From assembly GCA_036768485.1 (NCBI GenBank), contig JAVLUZ010000164.1, positions 186,001-250,000 on the forward strand: a stretch of 64,000 bases of DNA, in the 5' to 3' direction. The position numbers and the translations under genes are program-made. Below are positions 10,701 through 22,700 of this stretch, in pieces; position 1 is the stretch's first letter; each line of letters begins with the position of its first letter. The notes beneath the pieces are model-generated. The model was not told the DNA's origin. It saw nothing but the letters and a program-made list of their open reading frames with translations, and searched no databases. Source of the DNA: Mermis nigrescens (Eukaryota; Nematoda; Enoplea; Mermithida; Mermithidae).

Positions 10701-13700
10701 AACAATGAATCCGGCGCAAAGCGTTAGAAAAAATTGACATACTTTCCATGTCTAACTCAAATTTGAGCGATTTTCAGCGGTTTAGAAGACAAAACCTTAC
10801 ATAAACAATAAATCCGGCGCGAAGCGCCGGAAAATTTTGTGTTTTCTAGCTCAAAAATACGCTAAAAACCTGGTTTGGCGGTGTTTCAGACCAACTTCGC
10901 CAATTTTTCATTTTTCCTTTGGGGGACCCTTGGGAAAAACAAAAATTTTTCCCATTTCTGGGGGAGGCAGGCCCCCCCTGGATACGGGCCTGCCTATACC
11001 CATAAATAGTGCTCTTAGAATATTTTGTATGCACATGAGCTAGAGAATAATCGTAATATTGAACGCTTTATCGAATGTCATTTTCAATAATAGTAGATTA
11101 AATGTGTGAAGGATTTATTGAATAAAGTCAGCAGAATGAAAGCATGCTTAATTTAACAAGTTGCCGTTGAAGACTTGGAAAAGTTAATAAAAAATATGGC
11201 TGAACAAGCACTTAAAAACTTTTATTACTATAAATAAATAAGAAAACAGTGTCAAAGAAATAAACGAACAAACGAAATAAGCTAAGTAAAGACAGAACCG
11301 TAGCCATTGTTGTGCTCGCTTTTGCAGTAATGCATGTTTAAACACGCTTTTCAGTCATCCAATTCTGGTGTGGTAGGTAATATGACGGAAACTGCACTGT
11401 ACTTTCCGATCATAGTTTCCCAAGGTCCAGAGTCGAGATAAGGGTGAAATCCCAAAATGGGGGACCAGTAAATCAAGTAGTGTCTTTGTATGAGCGAACA
11501 AATTTTTGTAGATATTTTATATAAATATATTTTTAAACATACACATTTTTACATACTGCCAGTGTGTGACCTGCAACCGACATGCAGTCCTAAACAGTGT
11601 TTTTATGTGCAAGATACCTTTTTACATGTACAAAAATGGTATCCAAAAGTCTTTGAACATTTTGTACATGCAAATTTTTGTGTACTAAGTATGGTACAGT
11701 AGCGATTTAGTGTGGTAAAACAGGGTTTTCGACCTTCGGAAGCGTATCTTAGCTAATTCCTGGGTTTCTGAATATTTGACATTTTTTCCATTCTAAATGC
11801 AAATTCTACTATTTTAAAGATATATAGGACAGACAATTACTGATGCGCCGAAAATTTTCGGGAATTTTACACCTTTTTACAGTTTTGTCTCTCCAAAATC
11901 TTTGTGCATGTACAAAAGACAGTCCTGAAAAGTCTCTGTACATCATGAGAAATCTTTGCCGAATACAAAAAACCGTGGTCCTAAATGTGATAATTCGGCC
12001 TGGATATAGTTCATAAGATTATTTGGCGCGAAGCGCGAAATTTTTATGAGCTTTTGATGAAATTTACACATAAAACTTGACTGAGAAGCTAAAACAACTT
12101 GTACTACAAAATCAGAAATATTACAGATATTGTAATATGCCAATTAAATCTTGTAATAAGCACTACTGTGCTTAGAAATCCAATGCAACATCAGGATAAA
12201 TTAGTCAATTTTATCTTTGAACGGCTAAATGTGCTGAGTTATTGAATAGTACTTGTTTTGCATAAAATTTTTAAAAACAGTATAAATGGATACAAAAGAT
12301 ATTTAAATCTGCATAAAGATGCCTAGATTACACAAAAATTGATTTTGAGTGTTTAATGCCTCAGCTTCAATCTACAGTATATTAGCTGATATTTTGCGCG
12401 AAGCGCTGAAAATTTTTTGAAATTTCCTAAAAAAATACTGAAAAACGATATAATTAATATCACTTTGTCCACGAAAGTATTTTAACATTGTGTAAAAATG
12501 GCTCCAAAAAATGCACGAGCCGAAATTGATTTTTGGCAAAACCTGCATTTATTGGCCATTTTTAGGTGCGTTTTGCGATTTTCGGCCGAAAATTCGTAAT
12601 CATTTACGCCCTCTCTCATAAAAATGGCCGAAAACCATACGTGTAACAGGAAGGGCTTTGGGGAATTCCCCACCCACCCAGGGTTGGACGTCCTCCCAAA
12701 ACCCTTCCCTCCAACATCGAAAATTTTGACCCACCCTCCCATTTTTGGCGAAAATTTGCGCTTTGTTGGCTAGTTTAGGTGCTTTTGCCATGTTTGACAT
12801 AGAATTAGAGTCGCTATTCCTCCCACCTGAAATTTCTAGCCGTCCCTTCCAAAAATTTTGAGCTGTTACATGGATGTTTTATAGTGACACTTTGTCTATT
12901 TACTCTTGCTTACATTCAAAAATACAGTACCACTTCGGGAAATTCTAATAGTTAGCTGCACTTTTGCCATAGTAAAATTAGGTTCAAAAATATTCAGAAG
13001 GTTTTCACCAAAAATCGTCTGACAGTGACTTGAGTCGTGTACCCTGAGAAGGGGTAATAAACCTACATCACCCCTCCCTTCGTGAATGTTTGTTTCCGAT
13101 CCATGTAGCAAGCATGAGAATTAAAAGTTAGTCATCACATGAATAATAAATTGGCACTTTGCTGTATGTAACTTTGTGTAACTGGGTACGCGACTGAAAC
13201 TACAAGAAAAGTCTATAGGTAAAAAATAGCCTTTGTACTGCAGATGCATTCTAAATAGTTTATATCCAACGGACATATTAAACTTATTCAAATTTGATTT
13301 TAACCCTCGGCGCCTCGGCACTTTTCAGCTTCTGCCCTCGGCGCCGAGGCCGAGGCTCCAAAAACGCCGAGGCTTGCCGAGGCCGAGGCCGAGGCCTGGT
13401 CCACTGGTGTGTGCAAGAAAATGGTCTGAAGGTGTTACGGCGAAAAAACACCATTTTTCAACGTTCTGATCGAGCACTATCCTGTTGGCATGAAAAAATT
13501 GCGAAAAAAGGAAATAAGTTTCTAAGAATTGAATTCTGAGGGATATTTTGGTTTCTGAGGGTATTCGGCCTTCTGAAGGGGAGGTGCATCTCTCTAACCC
13601 CCCTCTTCCACGCCAACACGTGGATACCACCAAACCCCTGTATGCTTGTGTGATAAAGTTGTAAATTTTGGTGAAAAATCTTTAAATTCTGTGCCTTCGG

Positions 13701-16700
13701 GGATTTCACTGCAATTTTTTTACTTCTGCTCTAAGATATACATGCCCGCTTCTAACCTTTCCTCCTATGACTACGACGACTTGCTGAAAAGAGCCAAAAA
13801 ATTGCATTGGTACAATACGAAGCAAGCCAAAGACGAACGCCTATTCGAAACGTACGACGAAAATCCCACCTTGGTCCTTTTTGCCTCCAGGCAGCCGCTT
13901 TTCGACGCAAATCCCGACGCGTCAGTCTTCTCCGAAATGGCCCTACGTTATTTTGACTGCGTAAACGGGTCGTCGTCGTGGCCCCCCGACCTTCAATGGC
14001 TTAGCAATAAGCGCAATGACGCTATTTTGGATCTCAGGTCAAAGTTCGCTCGACTAGTCGACCGGTGGTCGAATTTCAGGACTAGAAATTGCCTTGATGT
14101 CGCCGCCGCATTCGATCCCGAGAACGGCTGTGACGTCATCGTCGCCGAAAAATACTACGCAAATATTAGCAGTAGCGGGGTGGATCAGTGCAAAGCGGTT
14201 TCCAAAACGCCGCCTCGGCTTTGCCCTCCGAGGTTAGGAAAATATTCTTGCGATAAAAGCGCGAGTTTACGTCGTATGACGAAATACAGAAATTTTCGTC
14301 ATCATCGATCGAAAACGCCTAAATTTTCCCTTTTGGCGGAAGACGATAGATGCGGCGTGGTCCAGTTGGCGTCGTGGCTCAAATACGCCGGTATTTCGAA
14401 TTCGAGTCGATCGTTTGAGCGTTTTAATATCGAAAATGGCGCTACGAACGCGTACGATATCGATCGGCTCTTTTGCACGTTTAATAAAACATTGAATTTT
14501 ATAATAATCGACAGCGATCACGAAGATTTTCACGCCGAAAAATTGGGCGTGCCGTTAAACGCGCGTGGATCGGCCGTCGCTATAGTAGACGCGCAAGTGA
14601 GCATACACGATCCTGGGGCTTCAGGGGGTTTCTTGCACACTGGGCGTGGGGGGTTTGGGGGTATACACCCCGAAACCAAAATACCCCCAGAAATTAAAAT
14701 ACCTACCAGAATTCAATTTTTGAAATTTTTCTTTCGTTTTTTTCGCAATATTTTTGATGCCAATGGATAGTGCTTGATGAGAAACGTCGAGAAATGGTGT
14801 TTTTTCGCCATACCACCATTTTTAAGGCCATTTTTTTGACCTTTAAAAAATCTTGCACCTTCTCCCAGAATTTTATTGCTGCCCACGATATGGTTTCTCG
14901 CCCCGAAAGCGATCTTTTGGCTCAAAAAGCAAAATTTTCGGCGCTTCGTGCCATTTATTCATTTTTTGATTATATTTTGTTCAATTTACTCGAATTTATT
15001 ACATATATATTTTTGAAACTTTTTTGCTTTCACGTTCTAAAAAGACAAAACATTTTATCATGCTATAACTTTTGTGCGGCTCGTTTAAGCTTTGCTTTGC
15101 AGAATGAATACAATTTGTTCTTTAAATTGAAAGATTTCGCTTCCACACGGACTTTTGATCAAGAATTTATAGAACGCTTGAATCTCTCAGACTCAGAGAG
15201 GTTTTTTATTAGTGCTTTTCCATACCTTTCCCAAAACGGCAGCTTTCCAGTTTTTTATAAAGTCTCTACGTACGCAATACATGTGCGTACATACGAGGAG
15301 GGTATCCTAAAGTTTTCACATGATACATGCGATGCGATTAAATAGTAAATTTTTGTGTACTACATGGAGCTGTGCCGGGGCTGCCTTTTTGTCGGGGCCG
15401 GGACCGGGCCGGAGCCGGGCCTGGCCAGGGCCTGGCCTGGCCGGGCCAAGAAAAGCGTGCTTTACCGTGTTAATCGTACGACCCTACCCTACCCCTTATA
15501 CCTATGTAGTTGTAGATATTCTTCCTTGTAGATATGCGCGTCAAGCGTTAATATTTGTTGGATTTACAAGATATAACCAAACATGGGCATCGGGGGTCTG
15601 AGGGGTCTAGACCCCCAGAATTGCATTCATCTCCCCAAAAAAAATTCCGCTAGACCCCCAGAAATTGATTTTCGGATTTTTTTGTTATTTCTGCGCATAC
15701 CCACGCTTGTCACAACTGGCCAAAATATACCTCAGTCCGCCTCCAACCAACACAGCCAGTGAACGCTTATTTAGTAAAAGCGGCTGTTTGTTCTGATAGA
15801 CGTAGCTGTCCGCTGCCAAGCAAGCTGGAAATGCTCGTCTACATGAATTGCAATTTAATGTGTCAATTTTGATTATTAATTAGAAATTTGCATCAATCTG
15901 ACATAATGAAATAAAAATTTGTATTAGCAAGATCTGTGGTGTCGCTTGAAGTTGAGCTTGAAGATAAATCTGCCCAAAACATTATCAATTTTCTATATTA
16001 TAATCAACTCTAATAGCCCGGCAGGTCGGGGCCTGGTCCCGGCACAGCTCTAGTACTACAGTATACTACAGCAATGCATTTTGTTTGCAAAAACTTCTGA
16101 AAAAAGTGATAGCAAAACTTAAAAGACACGAGGCGCTTGAAAACTTGCATTTTTACTGTTTTCAATTATAATTCGCGACGTTTTTAATATCAGATCGCGC
16201 TAAAAAATAGATCATTCTTAGGCGTTACTTGCTGAAATATAATTTCGAAGGTTTATAAACGGAATAGGACATTGTCGATTTGGCACAAAACAATTTCAAC
16301 TTCTTTACCATGATAACCAAATCATGTTTAAATTTCTAATAAACGTTGAATCGCTGGCTTTGTCTGTATGACGCACTAAAATACTCGTAGTTTGGTTAAT
16401 TTATATAAGCTTTCAAGCTCAACTTTTATCAAAAGAGAACAAATAGTCGGTGCGGAAATTTGACGTTTTGCCTTTCATACTCAATTTTGAGCTTTATGTA
16501 GCCAAACAACAGAAAATTACCTACTAATATAACAACTTTCTGTTTCTTTGAAAATTTTTGACATTTTTATGTTTTTTTCTCGAAAAATCTTTTACATCTA
16601 CATATAAAGACGTTCCTGAAAATTTATACAACTGGAACGTACTGCTAGTGCTGACCCCGCAGAATATTGAATTTCTCGGAAAAACTTGAGAAAAATGCTG

Positions 16701-19700
16701 TTTGAGCGTTGTACCGATATTACGGCTCAAAGATATGAATTTTATTGAATAGTTATTTTTTATCTCATATCGTTCGATTTCATCTGATACTTTCCGAAAA
16801 TTCTTGAAATTATAGAAACTAGAAAGAAAGTGCATGGTCAAAAATTGTGCCTTCTATCAGGTTTAAGCTAAAAAGGCAGCTTAGCCAAATTTAGATCTCA
16901 TTTCCCAGAATTCCTATCTTTTTTGATTTATTCTGACCAAACATATAATGACTCGAAATTACAATTGATGGGTCCCGCCTCGGCCATTTTGTAGGAGGGG
17001 AATGACCTTGAATTTTTGTCCAAAAATGGCCAAAAAACACCTAAAAATGGCCAACGCAAATTTGAAAAAATGGAGGTTAAAAATTTTTTGGCTTTGGGGG
17101 AAAGGGGAAGGACGAACTTTGGGTGCAAGGAAGTTTCCTCACCCCCTGTTTCATGTCTGATTTTGACCCTTGGAAATTTTCGGACTCTCAGGAATCTTGT
17201 CCACATTCAAGAGGTTCTTATAATGAAGTACGTATGAACCCGCAGAATATAATTTTGGAGAATGCTTCTATCTTTGCTTTTCTTATTTCAACGGAAGTTC
17301 CAATGGCTTGATCCTGATAAGTCCGTAACATGTCATTTTGTCCCGTTTTTTCTGACCTCTAGTGATTTCCGTAATGCACGTTTTGAATGCTCGCTGCTCA
17401 TTACTCTTCATTTATTTGTAAATCAAGGCCGAGGCAACATTCGTCATGTCATCCTTCGACTACCTTTCATTGGATAATTTGAATGGCTTTATTGTAAACT
17501 ATACGCTTGGTTTACTTAGAAGACATACAAGAACTCAGCCTAGGTTGTGGAATGAATATCCGTGCACAAAAGGCGTTAAATTTTCATCGGATAATGCCGA
17601 TGGCAGAAATATTATTCGCATCGAGCAGATTACGTCGGCAAATTTTAGTAAACTTGTTCAGACAAGTGTGCAGGTACGAATAAACGCATTATCCGCCACG
17701 GAATCTGAGCAATCATCCATACTTAGATTTCATTGAGGCTCGCTAGAGCAGTGCTTTAATTTATTATTTGTCGAAATAATTGTCAATTCATCTTTAAATT
17801 ATTTTATTAATTCGTCATAAGATACGACGTCGTCCGACATCGTTGCATATTTAACATGCCTATGCTAAGACACGACAACTTACTACGAGTTTAATTTCCT
17901 ATGTTATGACATTTTGCCTAACAAATCTTGGCAAACTTTAAGGATTGATGAGAATTCGACTCTTGTATAACGTTCTTGGCTTTTACGTTTATTCATCTTA
18001 GAGTATTTCCTTTGCGAGACTGGATCTTCGATTTGAAATTTTCCAATGCCTATTTCTGAATGATTTTATGTCAGGAACATTAATTGGATAATCTTAAGAA
18101 TTTAAATGCGTAGCTAGAAACTTAACGTCGCTGGCCCGTATCCCAAGGGAGCGGGGCGCAACTCTCATACATCAACATAGGCTGAGAAGGATATTGCTCC
18201 TTCCTGAGCTTTAAGAACCTGATAGCTCATGCATGCACAGCATGGGAATTCTAGGGGGGTTGAAATTATAACGTGTTTTTTTGGGTCCAAAATGGTAGAT
18301 ACGCGTCAAAAACATCGTTTTTCAGCGTTTCTGACGATGCCCTATCTTTTTAGAGCATAAAAACGAAAAATTTCGAAAAAATAAAAAAGTTGGGATAAAT
18401 TGAACAAAGTATAGTCAAAACATGAGTACAATGGCGCAAAGCGTCAAAAATTTGGCTTTCTTGAGCAAATAGATTGTTAGAAACGCTTTAAAAAGCATCT
18501 TTTCTACAAAGTTTTAGAAAGTTTCAGAGAACTTTCAAGAATTTACCAATTTTTTTGGGGTGGGGGGGGTTAAGTCGAAAAATTTTCGCGAGGGGGTGGA
18601 AATCGTTTTTGGGGAGGGCCTCTAAGATCATGTATAGCTATATAGCCATCTTGACCGGAAAAACATTGCTATATAGCTTTATTTTGGCTCAGAAATATAA
18701 TGTGCGAGTTCAGAGATGCCATACAGTCATTTTTTCTGAGGTTCAAAAGGATATATACATAGCAACACGAATTTTTTTGTTGTTCTTTGCTCTGCACAAA
18801 GTTTGAGTAGGTACAAAGACAAAACTAAAGAAGTTGTTCATGGAACGGGTGACGAAAAATCAGTTGTTTGTAGATAGTTTGAAGCTTACATGTAACAGGC
18901 GATGAGAAATCCCCCACTCAAAGGTCGTCTTCTGTTACCCAAAACCTAGAGTTTTATTCAACCTCACTTTTGAACAAAACCTGAACCTGGTTTTTAATTT
19001 ATTTCAGGTAGTTTTTGTTATTTTAGCCAAAAATAAGGTCATTTACCCCTTCCTAAAAATGGCCGGCTCGGGCTAACCTCTTCCAAAAGTTTTAGCTATT
19101 ATATGTCTGGTTTAAACAATAGATTTCTTGTGTATGACTATTAAATTTTTTAAACAATTTTCCTTCGCTATTGTATAAAGCTCTTTAAGAAATGCCCAAA
19201 AATGGCTTTATTTTTGCTTACCTCCTAATGGTTCTTGAGATGTCTGACTTCAAAATTTCCCCTTCTCCCCAAAATCAAATTCTGGATTCGAGCCTGCATG
19301 CACATGTTACTGATCGAATTTCAGGTGATGCTGACCTAACGTTTGAATTAACATCAGAAATGCCTGACTTTTTTCCACAAAAATGGAAAAATACGTATTC
19401 TTGATAACAAAATGGAGGGAAGGTTTAATTTTCGGTAGAATAATCGAAGAATAGAAAAGCGAAAAATGCGAAAAGAAGCAAATTTTCCTCTTTGGGGAGA
19501 TTGTGAAAAATTTGCAAAATTAACGGACAAAACACCAAAATACGAGTTTTTACTCGCATAGGTGGGCGGCACCAGAATTCATGGGGGCGCAAGATTTTTC
19601 AAAGGTCCAAAAATGACCTCAAAAATGGTGGTATGGCGAAAAACACCATTTTTCAACGTTTCACATCGAGCACTATCCATTGGCATTAAAAATTGCGAAG

Positions 19701-22700
19701 AAACAAAAAAAATTTCAAAAATTGAATTCTTGGGAGGGTTATTTTGGTGTCTGGGGGTATTTTCGTTTCTGAAGGGTATTTTGGTTTCTGGGGGGTATTT
19801 TGCTTTCTGGGGGGAGGGAGGTTGCATACCCACAAACCCCCCACGCCCAGGTGTGCTTACACGGCTTACGAAAAATGATTTTTTCACAGTAGTCGGGAGG
19901 GATAACCTCGAGCCAATTCTATTTAATTAAGTAGTATTTGTTGTTTGCAGGATGTAATGTTATTGCTTCAAGTGCCATGGTGCGGATTGTGCCAGCAGAT
20001 TTATCACGTCTTTCAGATGACTTCACATTATTTTCGGCCTCAGCGCGACAAGCTCAAATTCGCAATGTATGCTCTTTTTCTTTCAAAGTGATAAGGTCGA
20101 TCAGGAAATAGATCTTGAATAGGCAGGGCGAAAATTTTGGGATCTGACTCTGAGGTCTACAAATGTTTGAAAGTAAAAAAAGGATGAGAAAGTTATGACA
20201 GGGACAGAAAAAGTACATTTTCGTTGCTTTCAATCGGTTAGAGCTACATATTATTGGTGTCTGAAAACGCGAAGGAATGAAATCAATTTCGACACTGAAG
20301 CTGTATCTCATCGAATATGCAAAAGTGATATACTTATTGAAGAGTAGTTTCTCATATTTTCTTCCTTAAATCGATCAATTTTATTCGATTTCAAGGTGGT
20401 ATTCAGACATGCACAGCATGGAAATTCTGGGAAGGGGGGCGAAATTTTACGGTGCATTTTTTGGGCTCGATAATGGTGGGTACGCGTCAAAAACATCGTG
20501 TTTCGGCGTTTCTGACGATGCTATATCTTTTATGGAGTATAAAAACATGGATAAATTTTGAAAAAATCAACAAAAAGTCGAACAAAATATGTACATATAA
20601 TCAAAACATGAGTATATGACGCGAAGCGTTGAAAATTCGAATTTCTTGAGCGAATAGGTAGCTAAAATGCTTAAATAAGCACCTTTTCTTCGAATTTAGT
20701 GGAAATTCAGGAACTGGAAAATAGAAAATTTGGGGGGGCGGGGTGAAAAATTTTTCCGGGGGGGGGGTGAAAAATTTTTTGAGGGGAGGGGTGAATAAAC
20801 CTCCTAGATTATGCGTGGTGGTATTTAATAATCATTTAATATTAATTTAATAATATAATAATATACAATAATTTTATTTAATTATTTAATAAAGATTTTT
20901 TTTCTAAAAGAAAGCATTAATTTTGAGTGGGTAAATTTTATGCAGTCAGGAATATCAAAAGCTCAAGGATTATCCATGAAATTTATTAAATACATATGTA
21001 TGTAATAATTGTACAAAGTTCGAATTGTATCATTTTAGAATAAAAACCACAGGTTTTGAGCTTCCTTTTGAAAACGAGACGGATCAATATTATTTTTATA
21101 GGCGGTTGGTTATACAAAATTATAAAATAGAAGTGCGATTCGCGCATGGCGTCGAAGATTTCAATTTATTTCTATGGAAAGATGTGATTTTTATAAATTT
21201 CCGCTCACTATTTTATTTTTAAAAATTTTTCTAAAGATCTAAGAAAAGAAGCGGTCGCTTGTCGACCTTTGTAATATTAAAATATTGTAAAAAGAGTAAT
21301 TTCGATAAAACGATTTTTCATGTAGTGAGGGCTGGGCCGGACTCTATAATTTATAAAAAGCGCAGTATGCACACATACTTTCTAAGTGCTTAACGCACAA
21401 TATGAGGTTTGTTATGCTTTTATCTCTAACACACAGCATTTTAAACTAGATACCGAGTTGATGAAGAATGTAGAAATTTGACCTTACTGTTAATCTTCAT
21501 CGTAGATGCACTTGGTTAGGCTGATCAGGGAGGAGTAAAATCGAGAATCTATGGTCAGGATGGATTGAAATTCAGCATTTATTTTACAGTAAATTGCATT
21601 GATGATGATATAATGCCGAAATCTCTTGAAAATGCATTATTTTCTGAGCCTGGATCGCTCGACAGGACCTAAGTTCTGAAGTATTGCATGTTTGTCAAAT
21701 TGGTTTAATTTTGACATGTGCTTTACAAGTCGATTAATATTTTATAATTCAGAAATATATTTCTCAATATCACATTTTCAGCATTCTGCAAATTTTTAAA
21801 TAATGAAATTAAGTTTTTCATAGAAAAATCTGTTGACAAGCCACTTGCTAGCTTATGATCAAATCGTCGGGCATTTTTCAGTTCCCAGTTTATAGAATAG
21901 AGAATGGTTTTAAAAAGATGAAAGCATGATCGAAAAATGGCCAACATTTGGCCATTACATGTATGCCCGAATGCATGAGGGGTACAATCAAACGTGTAAC
22001 AGGGGGGATGGGGGATCCTCACCCAAACTTGGTCGTCCCCCACCCATTTCTCCAGAGACAGAAAATTTTTGACCCCCCTGATTTTCAGAAAAAACTTGAA
22101 TATTTTGGCCATAAATTATTGGGGGTCATTTGCCCCCTCCCCTAAAAATGGCCAGGTGCCCCACCCAAAATTTTAAGCCCTTTCACGCGCTTATGGGTAC
22201 AATAAGTGGTTTTTAAAATTTAGGAATGAACATTTCATCCTTTTTTCGCATGTCGCAATTGCTTTCGCTCTTAGCTATCGCTTGTAGAACCTCAGTTACT
22301 TTCCTAAAAATTGTCAATCTTTGCCCAAAAGATATGTAAACTTCTTATTCAATTTTATTTTTTCAGTATTGATGCTGATCGTAATGATCTGCCATGGCAA
22401 TATACGGTTGATTCCTACCCAACGATCTTGTATATAAAGGCGAACAGGTACATAGTATAGGGTTTATATACATACGTGCATGGAGATAGTTGAGTACTAA
22501 CGAAATTGAGCATAAAAATTGCCCATGAGATGCAGAATGAAAAAGACAAGTAAAAGTAGCTAAGATGATCGGTTGCCTAGATAAGTTAAGAACAAGCGTT
22601 GGGGGAGTAGACAATTTTTAGAAAAATCGTTCTTTAGAGTTTGACACAAATTACAAAATGATACTCTTGCCGCTCTTTCTTTGTAAGGGACAAAGATTTT

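Larger units (their letters stand above)
9695..13406. mobile_element. Large non-autonomous hAT-like element with GGCCGAG arrays
   Basis: The left end is CAGTGATCGGACCGAGGG and the right end GGCCTGGTCCACTG. Flanks are gtgtgggg and gtgtgtgc (6 of 8), and both flanks are recognisable halves of one family A MITE. GGCCGAG arrays lie near both ends (9719-9805, 13302-13395). The interior holds 104-bp palindrome-centred monomers and a nested family D MITE. No transposase frame was found. Confidence 0.75.
9660..13622 (+). mobile_element. Family A hAT-type MITE, split by a 3.7-kb insertion
   Basis: It starts CATAGGTGAGCAGCACC and ends CGCCAACACGTG; flanking 8-bp duplications are gatactac and gataccac (7 of 8). 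The body present is 9660-9694 plus 13407-13622. Confidence 0.8.
9263..13652 (+). mobile_element. Family F MITE, split by a nested insertion
   Basis: The left part (9263-9659) resembles the intact copy at 48684 (GGGGGAAACCGAGTTTCC-type start region). The right part resumes at 13631-13652 with the terminal segment ending GCTTGTGTG. The gap is filled by a family A element. Confidence 0.65.

Noticed and set aside
10141..10998. CRISPR-like array (regular palindromic repeats)
   Set aside because: Monomers diverge along their length, the spacing sequence is itself repeated, and the locus is an animal transposon interior.
13646..13735. ATG start at 13646 for the large exon
   Set aside because: The 30 codons before 13736 are intron with a pyrimidine tract; the exon begins after CTCTAAG in phase with the previous exon.
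14597..14770. Extension of the large TXNDC11 exon past 14596
   Set aside because: The sequence after GTGAGC is a family A MITE from 14636, so the longer frame is read-through into a repeat.
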